Source of the DNA: Flavobacteriaceae bacterium
GTDB lineage: Bacteria > Bacteroidota > Bacteroidia > Flavobacteriales > Flavobacteriaceae
Reading direction: 5' to 3'
DNA: 37,265 nt
Assembly: GCA_014763515.1 (NCBI GenBank)
Contig: JACXVH010000002.1
Location: forward strand, 1 to 37,265
Part shown: positions 1 through 8,515 of the stretch, in pieces
How the letters are laid out: every line of letters begins with the position of its first letter
How positions within the stretch are numbered: the first letter of the stretch is position 1
Position numbers and translations under genes: made by a program
The notes under the pieces: generated by a model
What the model was told of the DNA's origin: nothing
Seen by the model: only the letters and a program-made list of their open reading frames with translations
Database searches by the model: none

Positions 1-106
1 AATTGTGATGGCAACACACGATTATGCTTTATTATTAAAATATCCTTCAAAAACATTAAAGTTTGACGAAGGAAAAGTATTTGAAGTTGTACAAAGAACA
101 GTTTAG
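1..106 (+). CDS. ftsE: Cell division ATP-binding protein FtsE, C-terminal end (partial)
   Basis: Only the last 34 codons are present, read from base 2 and ending with TAG at 104-106. The peptide starts IVMATHDYALLLKYPSK and ends KVFEVVQRTV. MATHD is the H-loop (switch histidine) of an ABC ATPase, and the short tail after it matches the FtsE proteins of Bacteroidota as I remember them. FtsE pairs with FtsX in the membrane to regulate septal peptidoglycan hydrolysis. The Walker motifs lie upstream of the window. The next gene is convergent, with only five bases between the two stops, so there is no room for a conventional terminator. The ABC ATPase identity is firm; the FtsE subfamily call rests on the tail sequence alone. 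Confidence 0.75.
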   Translation, partial: IVMATHDYALLLKYPSKTLKFDEGKVFEVVQRTV

Positions 107-111
107 TTTTC

Positions 112-927
112 CTATTCTTTTTTATAATAATGTGGGTTTTCTTTAATTCCTTTTTTGAATATTTTTCGAATTCCCATACGCAAGAAGGTATCTACTTGTA
201 AAACCATATCTGCTATTTTATTTTCAGGTCTTCCTCTAAAAGAAGTAACGTGAAACGTATCGTCTGATCGCACGGGGGCACTAGAAAAATAATAGTTGGA
301 AATGCAACGACGCTCTACATTTTCTAATATAGGGGAAACAGAATGCAACGAATTATTATGAGTTGCCATGACGGCTAATCTATTGAACTTACTTTCAATT
401 ACTACTGGTTTATTTTTTAATCCATTTGGCCAAAGTTCTAAATTTCCTCCATTTTCAAGTTCCCAATTTGGTGTAACATAATACAACAAATTCAACACGC
501 GCCATCTTTCACGGTCTTTATCGTGAGAATTATCTAAATGTGGATTTAAAAACTGATTTTTTTTCATTAAGGAAATTCCGCCTGCATATAGTTTTTCGTC
601 AGGAAAAATATGCTGTAATTCTGTAATTTCAGAAATTAAACGAACAATTCGTTCGTCTTGAAAAGCATAAATAGTTTCTTCTAAAAGTGTGTCGTATTGA
701 TTCATTTGAACACCAATAAACTTATCTTCTCTCAAACTTTTTTTCAAAACCATTTGGTCTGAACTTGGAAATTTACCAGCTAATTGGGTTGCTAACTCAT
801 AAGGTAATAAGTCGTCTACAAAAAAATAGCCTATTCCAGCAGCAGACTTTTTAAATTCTTTTTTAAGATAATCTATGTTGTGTTCTATTTTGAATACAAT
901 TATATCGGCTATTTCAACTCTGTTCAT
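112..927 (-). CDS. 2-oxoglutarate/Fe(II)-dependent oxygenase (prolyl 4-hydroxylase-like)
   Basis: This 271-residue protein carries the double-stranded beta-helix iron site expected of 2OG-Fe(II) oxygenases. HLD at residues 130-132 supplies the first His and the Asp, H195 in NNSLHSVSP is a good distal His, and an Arg around 206-207 (VERR) is suitably placed to bind 2-oxoglutarate. GGNLELWP near 160-167 is the usual strand before the distal His. Family members hydroxylate proteins or small molecules, and related genes are common in surface-polysaccharide loci, so a role in modifying a sugar or a cell-surface component is plausible but inferred. It lies at the edge of a glycosyltransferase block. 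The ATG at 925-927 is supported by a TATATTTG -7 element at 945-952, which leaves a short leader. The substrate is unknown. Confidence 0.8.
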   Translation of the reverse strand: MNRVEIADIIVFKIEHNIDYLKKEFKKSAAGIGYFFVDDLLPYELATQLAGKFPSSDQMVLKKSLREDKFIGVQMNQYDTLLEETIYAFQDERIVRLISEITELQHIFPDEKLYAGGISLMKKNQFLNPHLDNSHDKDRERWRVLNLLYYVTPNWELENGGNLELWPNGLKNKPVVIESKFNRLAVMATHNNSLHSVSPILENVERRCISNYYFSSAPVRSDDTFHVTSFRGRPENKIADMVLQVDTFLRMGIRKIFKKGIKENPHYYKKE

Positions 928-944
928 CAGAAAAAATTTATAAC

Positions 945-952
945 CAAATATA
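945..952 (-). promoter_or_regulatory. Bacteroidota -7 element for the 2OG oxygenase gene
   Basis: Read on the minus strand the bases are TATATTTG, an exact match to TAnnTTTG. The element lies 17 bases upstream of the ATG at 927. No TTG is present at the ideal -33 distance, so this call rests on the -7 match and its position. Confidence 0.5.
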
Positions 953-987
953 CAAAATCAAATAATGATATTAATTATTTTATCTTT

Positions 988-2115
988 CTATAGTTTTTGA
1001 AGACAATTTTCAATTTTCAAAGCATTCTTTAGATCATTTATTTGATTTTCAAGTATTGCTTTTCTTTTTCCAATTTCAAAAACCGAATATGGTTGTTGAT
1101 TCAAGAATAATATTTTTTCTTTTAATGTTTCTTTATTTTGAACTACAGAACATAAAGAAACAACAGCTTCATCATCAATTATATTCTCATTAATAATGGA
1201 ATGACGGGAATTAAATAATACATTCATTAATTTAAGTTTAGTTCCTGATTTTTGAAATGACCAAGAAATACAAATATGTGCTTTGTTTAGTAACTCTTTC
1301 AAATGCTCAAAATTCTCTAGTAATACAAACCGAACATTTTGTTGGTCTTTAGCTTCTTTATTAATCAAGTCTTGATGACTCCCCGAAGCTATAATCAGTT
1401 TTAAGTTTGGTATTTCTTTAAAAACTTCAATTAAATAAGATGCTACTCTTCTGTTATCTGCTGTATTCAAATCACCATGATAAAACACATATTCGCCAAA
1501 TTCAGAAAGTTCTGCTACTTCATTATTTCCATGAAAAACTGGAATATAAACCGAATTTTTATTTTTTTCTAAAACATATTCATGTTCATAATTTGATAAA
1601 GTTAAAACCGCATCAAAACGCTCAAGAACACCTTCGTATTTAGTATATCTTTTATATTCAATATAGAAAAGTATTTTTTTCAATAAAGAAGTCTCACTAT
1701 TTGCAATTCCTTTAAAATAAAGATGCTCTATATTGTGATAGCGCAATAGTTTGATTCTGTTTTTTAATCTGATATCTTGCAACAAACAAGTAGTCTTAAG
1801 GCTTTCAAACAAAATAGGTGCGTCATTTTTTAGTAGATTATTAACCAAATCAGGATTACTTCTGGAAATCACAGAAATTGGCAAACTATTCCATAAATGA
1901 AACCATTTAGGTTGGGCTTCATAAAAATAAACCGATGCTACGATTTTCCGAAGTTCTATTGATGTCTCGGGAATTTCAGCAACAAAACAATGTAAATGAA
2001 TTTTATATCCTATTTGATGCAGAGCCTTAATTTTGTAATAAACATCTATTATACCACCATAAGAAGGCGGAAATGGATTGTCAAAACTTACTATATTCAG
2101 AATCTTTTCTTGCAT
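988..2115 (-). CDS. Glycosyltransferase, GT4-like (GT-B fold)
   Basis: This 375-residue protein begins with a Rossmann-type strand followed by FPPSYGGIIDV (about residues 15-25), the glycine-rich acceptor-side loop seen in GT4-type glycosyltransferases. A central segment with YHGDLNTADNRR (about 213-224) marks the start of the donor-binding domain. The late E-x7-E donor motif of classical GT4 enzymes is not obvious here; KLKLMNVLFNSRHSII (about 292-307) occupies that region, so the family call is by overall architecture. It probably adds a sugar to a lipid-linked surface glycan in the cytoplasm. The gene is divergent from the GT2 gene at 2176, and the two promoters overlap. The ATG at 2113-2115 is preceded by a -7 element (2123-2130). 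Confidence 0.75.
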   Translation of the reverse strand: MQEKILNIVSFDNPFPPSYGGIIDVYYKIKALHQIGYKIHLHCFVAEIPETSIELRKIVASVYFYEAQPKWFHLWNSLPISVISRSNPDLVNNLLKNDAPILFESLKTTCLLQDIRLKNRIKLLRYHNIEHLYFKGIANSETSLLKKILFYIEYKRYTKYEGVLERFDAVLTLSNYEHEYVLEKNKNSVYIPVFHGNNEVAELSEFGEYVFYHGDLNTADNRRVASYLIEVFKEIPNLKLIIASGSHQDLINKEAKDQQNVRFVLLENFEHLKELLNKAHICISWSFQKSGTKLKLMNVLFNSRHSIINENIIDDEAVVSLCSVVQNKETLKEKILFLNQQPYSVFEIGKRKAILENQINDLKNALKIENCLQKL

Positions 2116-2139
2116 GAGAGTTCAAAAATACTACTTTTG
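2110..2139 (+). promoter_or_regulatory. Promoter for the GT2 gene at 2176 (TTG-N19-TACTTTTG)
   Basis: TTG at 2110-2112 is followed after exactly 19 bases by TACTTTTG at 2132-2139, matching both the -33 and -7 elements of the Bacteroidota housekeeping sigma factor. The -33 element lies inside the first codons of the divergent GT4 gene. The ATG at 2176 would have a leader of about 30 bases. Confidence 0.6.
2123..2130 (-). promoter_or_regulatory. -7 element for the GT4 gene ending at 988
   Basis: The minus-strand sequence TATTTTTG matches TAnnTTTG and lies 8 bases upstream of the ATG at 2115. It falls inside the spacer of the opposing plus-strand promoter, so the two promoters are face to face. 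The resulting mRNA would be almost leaderless. Confidence 0.5.
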
Positions 2140-2175
2140 TTACTATTATTGATTTTAAAATTGAAATCATTTTAA

Positions 2176-3108
2176 ATGCCAAAAATATCCGTTATCATAC
2201 CGCTTTATAACAAAGGTTTTGTCGTTAGTAAAACTCTTGAATCTGTCATAAATCAAACTTTTATTGATTTTGAGATTATCATTGTAAATGACGGATCGAC
2301 TGACGATTCAGTTTTAATTGTTGAGCATTTTAAAGATGAAAGAATTCTTTTGTTTCATCAAAAAAACAAAGGAGCCGCAGCTGCTCGAAATTTGGGGATT
2401 GAAAAAGCGAGAGGAGAATTAATTGCTTTTTTAGATGCTGATGACATTTGGGAAGCCAATCATTTAGAAGAATTATTTCAACTTTATACTGATTTTCCAG
2501 GTTGCGGCATGTACTGTAGTCGTTACACTATGAAAATTTCCAACAATAAAACAATTACTATTAATTATTTACCTGAACTCATAAATGATTTTAGAGGAAT
2601 TGTAATTGATTATTTTAAAGCAAGTTTGCATTATAGAATTGGACTAACTTCTGCCGTAAGTATACCGAAAAGTATTTTAAACAAGTATAACTTTAACACC
2701 GACGTTTCAAGTGGACAAGATTTAGAACTTTTTACAAAAATAGCGATTCATTTTCCTGTTGCTATAACGAACAGAATGACCATGCAATATGATTTTTCAA
2801 GCAATAATCATTTATCGAAGACACCTATTACAAAGAAAAAACTACTCGATTTAAACCAATTTAGACTTGATGAAGAAAAAAACAAAAGCTTAAAAGAGTT
2901 TCTGGATTTATATAGAGTTGAATATGCTGTAAATTTTAGAGTTTTTGGAGACATTAAAACATCTGATAGGTATTTACAAAATGTAACTTCTGTTATTCCA
3001 TGGAAAACGAAAATTCTTTTAAAAACACCTCCTTTAGTTTTACGAGTTTTGCTAAAATTAAAACATTGGTTACGAAGCAAGGGAATTGATTTTTCTATTT
3101 ATCACTAA
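2176..3108 (+). CDS. Glycosyltransferase family 2
   Basis: This 310-residue protein has a clear GT-A fold of family 2. The N-terminal strand SVIIPLYNKG (5-14) is followed by IIIVNDGSTDDS (35-46), whose Asp contacts the nucleotide, and by AFLDADD (84-90), which holds the DxD metal-binding motif. The C-terminal part is variable and basic and should determine the acceptor. It is expected to transfer one sugar from a nucleotide donor to a growing surface polysaccharide. The stop codon at 3106-3108 directly abuts the stop of the convergent GT4 gene at 3109, so neither has a private terminator. The start is supported by a TTG-N19-TACTTTTG promoter upstream. Donor and acceptor cannot be read from the sequence. 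Confidence 0.88.
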   Translation: MPKISVIIPLYNKGFVVSKTLESVINQTFIDFEIIIVNDGSTDDSVLIVEHFKDERILLFHQKNKGAAAARNLGIEKARGELIAFLDADDIWEANHLEELFQLYTDFPGCGMYCSRYTMKISNNKTITINYLPELINDFRGIVIDYFKASLHYRIGLTSAVSIPKSILNKYNFNTDVSSGQDLELFTKIAIHFPVAITNRMTMQYDFSSNNHLSKTPITKKKLLDLNQFRLDEEKNKSLKEFLDLYRVEYAVNFRVFGDIKTSDRYLQNVTSVIPWKTKILLKTPPLVLRVLLKLKHWLRSKGIDFSIYH

Positions 3109-4185
3109 TTAGTTTTCGAATAACTTTAACCAATCTTCTTTAATATTTTCTGTTTTAAATTTTTCAATGGAAGTAATTGTATTAGACTGGCAAAAATTGT
3201 ATAATTCTTTATTTGAAACTAAGGTTTCAATTGCTTCGATTAATTTGTTAAAATTCTGATTTTCGACTAATAATCCATTGTTTTTATCTAAAATAATTTC
3301 ACTTGGGCCTGTTTCCAAATCGAAGCTCACAACAGGAATTCCTGCCGTCAAGGATTCTAGAATAACCATTGGAAAACCTTCATGCTTGCTGCATAAAACC
3401 GTTAGTAACGCATTTTGATACAATTCTTTGGTATTTTCAAGGTAACCCGTTAATTGTACACTTTCATCTAAATGTAATTCTCTGACTAATTTTTGACAAG
3501 CTTCAAATTGTGTTCCGTTACCTACAATTACTAATTTTATATTTTTTGAAGGCAATTTTGATCTCGAATACGCTACAATTAATTTATCGAATTGCTTTAC
3601 TTTTTCAAATCTTCCTATTGCTAAAATATATTGATTCTCGATAAAATTAAATTCAGTTTCAGTTTTATTTTCAATTGAAATGGAATTATAAATGGTAACC
3701 AGATTTTTTAAATCAAATTTTTCTCTAGCCGATTGTTCAATTCCTTTAGAAACACAAACTATTTTAAAACTATCGCCGTAAAAAAACTTGGTTAAAAAAG
3801 TTGATTTTGGTAAATAGGTTTCTAATTTAGAACTGTGAATGGTGTAAATTATTTGATTTCCGTTGTAAATAAATTTGGTCCAAAAAAACTCAGTTAAAGG
3901 GTTTATTCTATATCTAAAATCTAAAATAAAATCGAATTTATTTTCTTTTAAAATCTGTTTTAATCGCAAATATTTATTAAAACGGGAAATAAGTGAATCT
4001 TTGATTTGAACTTTTATATTCGGAATACTTTCGTGTAAAATTTCTGTATTATTGAACAACAACAACTTCACCGTATATTCCGATTGTAGCATTTTAAAAA
4101 CCTCAACAATAACTTTTGACAAACCACCTGGCTGAAGGTCATAAGCTACAATTGCTATTTTAAGTGGTTTCTTTTGTGTATTCAC
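3109..4185 (-). CDS. Glycosyltransferase family 4
   Basis: This 358-residue GT-B enzyme shows LQPGGLSKV near residues 17-25 (acceptor-domain glycine loop), AIGRFEKVKQFD near 189-200 (start of the donor domain, with the conserved Gly-Arg and Lys), and HEGFPMVILESLTAG at 268-282, the E-x7-E donor motif with E269 and E277. These are the hallmarks of GT4 retaining transferases. It probably extends a lipid-linked surface glycan. The reading frame opens with GTG at 4183-4185; there is no in-frame ATG near it, and residues 8-14 (LKIAIVA) already form the first Rossmann strand, so GTG is the likely start. A -7 element (TATATTTG, 4208-4215) lies 22 bases upstream. Confidence 0.88.
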   Translation of the reverse strand: MNTQKKPLKIAIVAYDLQPGGLSKVIVEVFKMLQSEYTVKLLLFNNTEILHESIPNIKVQIKDSLISRFNKYLRLKQILKENKFDFILDFRYRINPLTEFFWTKFIYNGNQIIYTIHSSKLETYLPKSTFLTKFFYGDSFKIVCVSKGIEQSAREKFDLKNLVTIYNSISIENKTETEFNFIENQYILAIGRFEKVKQFDKLIVAYSRSKLPSKNIKLVIVGNGTQFEACQKLVRELHLDESVQLTGYLENTKELYQNALLTVLCSKHEGFPMVILESLTAGIPVVSFDLETGPSEIILDKNNGLLVENQNFNKLIEAIETLVSNKELYNFCQSNTITSIEKFKTENIKEDWLKLFEN

Positions 4186-4207
4186 TGTCTAATAATTACA
4201 TTCGTAA

Positions 4208-4215
4208 CAAATATA
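4208..4215 (-). promoter_or_regulatory. -7 element for the GT4 gene starting at 4185
   Basis: The minus strand reads TATATTTG, an exact match to TAnnTTTG. It is placed so that transcription would begin about 15 bases before the GTG start codon, which supports that non-ATG start. Confidence 0.5.
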
Positions 4216-4235
4216 GAAACTTTCTAAAAGAACTG

Positions 4236-5114
4236 ATGCAAGATAAACCTTTAGTTACGGTAATTTGTTTGTGTTACAATCATGAGAAATATGTTGTGGA
4301 AACATTAAACTCAGTCATAAACCAAGATTATCCTAATATTGAACTTATTATTTCTGACGATTGTAGTTCAGATAATTCAGTTTCTGTAATTGAAAATTGG
4401 CTTCAAAATCATCAAAATATTATTTTCATAAAAAATAATAAAAATTTAGGAAGCAACAAGACGTTTAACAATGCTTTTGAATTGGCTAAAGGAGAATTTA
4501 TAATCGATTTGGCTGCTGATGATATATTACTTCCGCATTGTATTTTTAAACAAGTTACAACTTTTATAAACTCTAAATACGACAACTTAGGATTAGTCTA
4601 TGCAAATTTTAATTTAGTAGATGAAAACAGAAAATTTAAAAGTATTTATTTTAACTCGAATGAAAAACCAGAAAGTGGAGATGTTTATAAAATGGTTATA
4701 AGTAGAAGTGTAAAATTAGGTTCGTTATGTTCTTTATATAAAACAAGTATTTTTAGAAATCTTGGAGGATATGACGAAAATTTAGCCTATGAAGATTTAG
4801 ATATTTGGGTTAGAATTACACGGAATTTTAAGGTTGAATACATTGATGACGTTTTAGCCGAAAAAAGAGAACTGGAAAACTCTTTAAGCGCTCATTTTTT
4901 GAAAAAAAATAACGCTAAAACTCATTTTTTACACCAATCAACTTTACAAATTTTTAAAAAAATTTTAGATTTAAATCAAACTAAGAATGAAAATAAAGTT
5001 GTTCTTAATCGAATGAAATTTGAAATGCATAAATTCATTACAGCAAGAGAATGGAAACTTACATTTCAACTTTTTAAATTGATGATTAAAGCCTATATAA
5101 AATCTATTTTTTAA
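4236..5114 (+). CDS. Glycosyltransferase family 2
   Basis: This 292-residue protein begins VTVICLCYNHEKYV (7-20), continues with ELIISDDCSSDNS (36-48) and has DLAADDIL at 91-98, giving the nucleotide-binding Asp and the metal-binding D95/D96 of family GT2. YEDLDIWVRI near 180-190 is the acceptor-loop ED motif typical of the family. I chose ATG 4236 because the open frame further upstream (to 4164) runs into the divergent GT4 gene and encodes unrelated residues before the conserved first strand. It overlaps the 3' end of fdtA by 11 bases tail to tail. It is a sugar transferase of the same surface-glycan locus; donor and acceptor are unknown. Confidence 0.87.
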   Translation: MQDKPLVTVICLCYNHEKYVVETLNSVINQDYPNIELIISDDCSSDNSVSVIENWLQNHQNIIFIKNNKNLGSNKTFNNAFELAKGEFIIDLAADDILLPHCIFKQVTTFINSKYDNLGLVYANFNLVDENRKFKSIYFNSNEKPESGDVYKMVISRSVKLGSLCSLYKTSIFRNLGGYDENLAYEDLDIWVRITRNFKVEYIDDVLAEKRELENSLSAHFLKKNNAKTHFLHQSTLQIFKKILDLNQTKNENKVVLNRMKFEMHKFITAREWKLTFQLFKLMIKAYIKSIF

Positions 5115-5493
5115 TTAAAAAATCTTCAAAATCTCGAATATAATCTTCTTCTTCAAAAACTTCAGAAGCAACAACTAAACAAACGGCTCCAGAAGAAAAA
5201 TTTTGCAATTCTCGCCAAACTCCTTTATTAACAATTAATCCTTCAAAAGGTTTATTAAGCGTGTAAATTTCAGTATCAATGCCATCTTTAAGAACTACTT
5301 CAAAACTACCTGAAAGCGCAACTAAAACCTCTTTTGTTTTCATGTGAGAATGTCCTCCTCTTTTTGCTCCAGCTGGGACATCATATAAATAATAGACTCT
5401 TTTGATATCAAAAGGAATTACCTCTTTTTCTATAACAGATAAATTTCCTCTTGGATCTTCTATTTTTGGAATACTAATAATTTTACCAATCAT
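5104..5493 (-). CDS. fdtA: dTDP-4-oxo-6-deoxyhexose 3,4-ketoisomerase, FdtA-like (cupin)
   Basis: This 129-residue small cupin closely resembles the dTDP-4-oxo-6-deoxyglucose-3,4-oxoisomerase FdtA. Visible matches are the N-terminal DPRGNLSVIE (13-22), IKRVYYLYDVP (30-40), RGGHSH (45-50) with the two active-site histidines H48 and H50, and the C-terminal DYIRDFEDFL. The enzyme moves the keto group from C4 to C3 so that an aminotransferase can install a 3-amino group. The fdtB-like gene lies in the same operon, which supports the pathway call. FdtA (galacto product) and QdtA (gluco product) cannot be separated by eye. It is the last gene of the operon; its ATG at 5491-5493 directly follows the flippase stop. 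It overlaps the convergent GT2 gene by 11 bases. Confidence 0.85.
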   Translation of the reverse strand: MIGKIISIPKIEDPRGNLSVIEKEVIPFDIKRVYYLYDVPAGAKRGGHSHMKTKEVLVALSGSFEVVLKDGIDTEIYTLNKPFEGLIVNKGVWRELQNFSSGAVCLVVASEVFEEEDYIRDFEDFLIKK

Positions 5494-6939
5494 TTATTTA
5501 AAAAATTTTAGTCTTTTGTTTAACTGAAAAATAGAATAAACTATTGAAACCAATAATAAGATAATTGTAATTGGATTGGTTAAACTAAAACCTACGTACA
5601 TACCAAAAGTACTAACAATTGTACCTAAAATCAATGAAAATATAATTATTTCTAAAGTATCTTTTCTAAATTTAAAATTGTAATACTTAACCGCAACATA
5701 GTAATTGTAAATTCCTGATATTAAAAACATCAAAAACATAGCAATACCAATACCTTTTAAGCCAAGTTTATAAAACAAAAAAACAGATGCTATAACGTTT
5801 ATAAAATCTCCTAATAAATTTTGTTTAAAATAGAGCCATTTATTTCCTTTTACTAATGATATGAAACCTATTGGCCATACAACAGCTTTTAAAATAATTG
5901 CAAACAATCCGAAAACAAAAATTTCTAAAACCGGAATAAAATCTTTTGTATAAAGTAAGTTTATTAAAAATGGTGAAATCAAATAAAGTAAAATAACGCC
6001 TGGAACAATAACTAATAAAGCTATTTCTGTTTGATCATTTACTAAATCATTGAATTTTTTTAAATCGTTATCATAATTACACAATCGAGGATAAAAATCG
6101 TTTGACATTGCGGAAAAAACTAAACCTAAATATCCTACCAAAATAGTATTACTTACCTGGTACACACCTAAAATTTCTATTGACTGTTCTTCTTTTAAAT
6201 ACCATCGAATAATATAAAAACAAATTTGGCCAATAATGGCTCCAATAGACATTACTATACCTAATTTTACCATTGGCATTCCTTCATTTAAAACATCTTT
6301 GAAAGGAATTTTACTAGTGGTAATTTCAATATTTCTTGAGAGGAAATAACTAAATAAAAACTGAATAAAAACAGAACCTATAAAAAAGGGAATGATGCCA
6401 CTTTTGCCATAATAATAATACAGAGTAACAGCTAATATTGCCAAAGTAATTGCACAAAAAATATGATACTTAACAATTGTTTTGACTTGCTTTTTTGCTT
6501 GCAACACTGCTAAACGAATAGATGCAATTGAACTAAAAATGAAGTATAGACTCAAAAGTAAAATCCAATTTAAGTAATCATACGATTCAAAAACTTCGAA
6601 AGTGATATATTTTGAAAATATCAATAAAACAATTGCTCCTAAAACTCCAGTAATAATTGCCCATTGATAAATTATTTTAATTAATCGCTTTTCGCTGTGT
6701 TCTTCTGTTGCAATTGCAATTTCCCTAACAGAACTGGATGCAATTCCTAAACCAGTAACACTTTGAATAATTCCAATAATATTTTCAAGTAAACCTATAA
6801 TTCCAATTCCCATTGGTCCTAAAAAAATAGCAGCAACTTTATTGGAAATTAATTTAACACCAATTCGTATGATTTGAGACAAACCAAACAAACCCGTGTT
6901 TTTAAATATTATAGTATGAAAACTTTTGTTACTATTCAT
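5494..6939 (-). CDS. Wzx-like oligosaccharide flippase (MATE/MOP superfamily)
   Basis: This 481-residue protein is almost entirely hydrophobic, with about 12-14 predicted membrane segments. Near the N terminus it has the charged amphipathic stretch LSQIIRIGVKLISNKVAAIFLGP, whose pattern is characteristic of polysaccharide flippases of the MOP superfamily; the split pieces LGPMGIGIIGLLENI (about 41-55) fit the same family. It would flip undecaprenyl-pyrophosphate-linked repeat units across the inner membrane. Its place between a glycosyltransferase and fdtA fits O-antigen or capsule assembly by a Wzx/Wzy-type route, though no Wzy polymerase is seen in the window. The ATG overlaps the upstream gene's stop as TAATG, and its own stop touches the fdtA start, so translation is coupled. 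Confidence 0.82.
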   Translation of the reverse strand: MNSNKSFHTIIFKNTGLFGLSQIIRIGVKLISNKVAAIFLGPMGIGIIGLLENIIGIIQSVTGLGIASSSVREIAIATEEHSEKRLIKIIYQWAIITGVLGAIVLLIFSKYITFEVFESYDYLNWILLLSLYFIFSSIASIRLAVLQAKKQVKTIVKYHIFCAITLAILAVTLYYYYGKSGIIPFFIGSVFIQFLFSYFLSRNIEITTSKIPFKDVLNEGMPMVKLGIVMSIGAIIGQICFYIIRWYLKEEQSIEILGVYQVSNTILVGYLGLVFSAMSNDFYPRLCNYDNDLKKFNDLVNDQTEIALLVIVPGVILLYLISPFLINLLYTKDFIPVLEIFVFGLFAIILKAVVWPIGFISLVKGNKWLYFKQNLLGDFINVIASVFLFYKLGLKGIGIAMFLMFLISGIYNYYVAVKYYNFKFRKDTLEIIIFSLILGTIVSTFGMYVGFSLTNPITIILLLVSIVYSIFQLNKRLKFFK

Positions 6940-7943
6940 TACTTAACTATACAACCTATTTTTCGATAAGATTCTTTAAAATTACTTACCCAATTTATCC
7001 ATTCTGATATATATCTATCAGATTTACATTTTTCCTTTAAAATTGATTGGATAAAATCTGTTGAAATATCCTCCTCAAAATCTTCTAAGAAAGCATTTTG
7101 ATTATAAAACCAATATTCATTTAAAGTAACATTAAAATCGTGCATAGAAAATTCATCTCCATTTACTTTTTCAAATGACGAAGATATAAAACCTGTAGTT
7201 AATGGTTCTGTTTTGGTTTTTGCTAAACGTTGCTGCTTTGAATTATTAAAAAATTCTAATGATTTAATAATTTGTTCTTTTTCATTTACATTTTCGGAAG
7301 CATTATTCCAAATATGCAAAAAATAATCTTTTTTAAAAATTGCTCCAGCTACAGAATATAAACTATAATAATTTAATTCTTTTTCATTACTATAAAAACC
7401 TAGTAAAGTAAAAAACTTTCTTAATAGTTTATTGTGCTTAGCAAACACTAATCGATACAAAAATGAATTTTTTGTAACAACATCTGGCTCATAAAGAATA
7501 ACATTCCCAAAAGTCTTTTCATTTTTACTTTGTACCAAAACATTATTTTGAAGCCAAAACATTTTAAGTAAAGCTATATTTTCAGCTTTACAAGTCTGCT
7601 CTGTTTCAGCCAAATTAAATTCTTTTGTAAACCAAAAATCCTCCTCTAAAATTAGTACATAATCCGAAACCGAAGCTACTACTCTACTCCAATCGGCAAC
7701 TGGTATATTCTTCTTAAAAGTATATTCTTTAGATTTTAATTTATTCGATTTATACAAATAATTCTTTGTAGGAATAACTTTAACAAAAGGATATTTATTT
7801 TGAAGTAATTGCAAATATTTTTTGGGTGTTCCATCATCTACAATTAAGATATTACCGTTAAAACCTTTTACAAATAGTTCAATACTTTTTAAACATCTAT
7901 CAAGATAATATGCCCTATTAAAAGATTTAATAACAATATCCAT
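6939..7943 (-). CDS. Glycosyltransferase, GT-A fold (GT2-like)
   Basis: This 334-residue protein starts DIVIKSFNRAYYLDRCLKS (2-20), followed by ILIVDDGTP (32-40) and YVLILEEDFWF (95-105). These are the layout of a GT-A transferase: first strand with a basic residue after the bend, nucleotide-binding Asp pair, then an acidic motif (here EED) in place of a canonical DxD. It is divergent from the two other GT2 genes and carries a long, Asn/Lys-rich C-terminal half without recognisable motifs. It is expected to act on the same lipid-linked glycan. The stop/start overlap with the flippase (TAATG) and a 2-base gap to the acyltransferase place it in the operon. Family membership is less certain than for the other transferases. 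Confidence 0.68.
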   Translation of the reverse strand: MDIVIKSFNRAYYLDRCLKSIELFVKGFNGNILIVDDGTPKKYLQLLQNKYPFVKVIPTKNYLYKSNKLKSKEYTFKKNIPVADWSRVVASVSDYVLILEEDFWFTKEFNLAETEQTCKAENIALLKMFWLQNNVLVQSKNEKTFGNVILYEPDVVTKNSFLYRLVFAKHNKLLRKFFTLLGFYSNEKELNYYSLYSVAGAIFKKDYFLHIWNNASENVNEKEQIIKSLEFFNNSKQQRLAKTKTEPLTTGFISSSFEKVNGDEFSMHDFNVTLNEYWFYNQNAFLEDFEEDISTDFIQSILKEKCKSDRYISEWINWVSNFKESYRKIGCIVK

Positions 7944-7945
7944 AA

Positions 7946-8515
7946 TTATATTGTTTTTATAATTTGAGCCGGATTTCCTGATATTACTGTATTTTCAGGA
8001 AAAGATTTTGTTACCACACTATTATTTCCTATTACGACATTATTACCAATTTCAACTCCCTTTAAAATAGTTACATTGTTTCCTATAAAAACATTATTTC
8101 CAATTTTAACTGGATTTGATGGCGGATTTTTATCATGTCTTTTATGTGGCTCTAAATGATGAAAATTACTATCTAAAACCGAAAAATTAAGTCCGATGAT
8201 ACAATTGTCTCCAATAGTAATTTTTTCAATCGCTACAATATTACAAGCGTTATTAATAATTATATTATTCCCGAATATAATTTCAGCTTGGGTTGTTCTA
8301 GCTTCAAGATAACTATAATGAGAATAAAAATTAGCCGATTGATGGTAACCAAATTGAACATTCGTCCCCAAATGAATTTTACCTTTACCAGAAAATAAAA
8401 CGGGGGCAACTTTTATAGGCCTTTCTCCAATGGTATTATTATCTGAAAGAAATTGATATTTCAGAATTCTAGTTTTTACAAACAAATAATATTTAATTTT
8501 TCTTAAAAAATTCAT
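7946..8515 (-). CDS. Left-handed beta-helix (hexapeptide-repeat) acyltransferase
   Basis: This 189-residue protein consists largely of hexapeptide repeats, for example KITIGDNCIIGLNFSV (about 97-112) and VKIGNNVFIGNNVTIL followed by VEIGNNVVIGNNSVVT towards the C terminus. NFHH in the middle supplies the candidate catalytic histidine, and SGNPAQII near the end is the usual cap of maltose/galactoside-acetyltransferase-like enzymes. Such enzymes form trimers and move an acyl group from acyl-CoA. Lying between the fdtB-like aminotransferase and a glycosyltransferase, it is a good candidate for N-acetylation of the 3-amino-3,6-dideoxysugar (the FdtC step). O-acetylation of the glycan is the alternative. 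Its ATG overlaps the aminotransferase stop (TAATG). Confidence 0.82.
   Translation of the reverse strand: MNFLRKIKYYLFVKTRILKYQFLSDNNTIGERPIKVAPVLFSGKGKIHLGTNVQFGYHQSANFYSHYSYLEARTTQAEIIFGNNIIINNACNIVAIEKITIGDNCIIGLNFSVLDSNFHHLEPHKRHDKNPPSNPVKIGNNVFIGNNVTILKGVEIGNNVVIGNNSVVTKSFPENTVISGNPAQIIKTI

Noticed and set aside
4164..4235. Upstream extension of the GT2 gene to 4164
   Set aside because: The extension overlaps the divergent GT4 start, and the encoded residues are not part of the GT-A fold.
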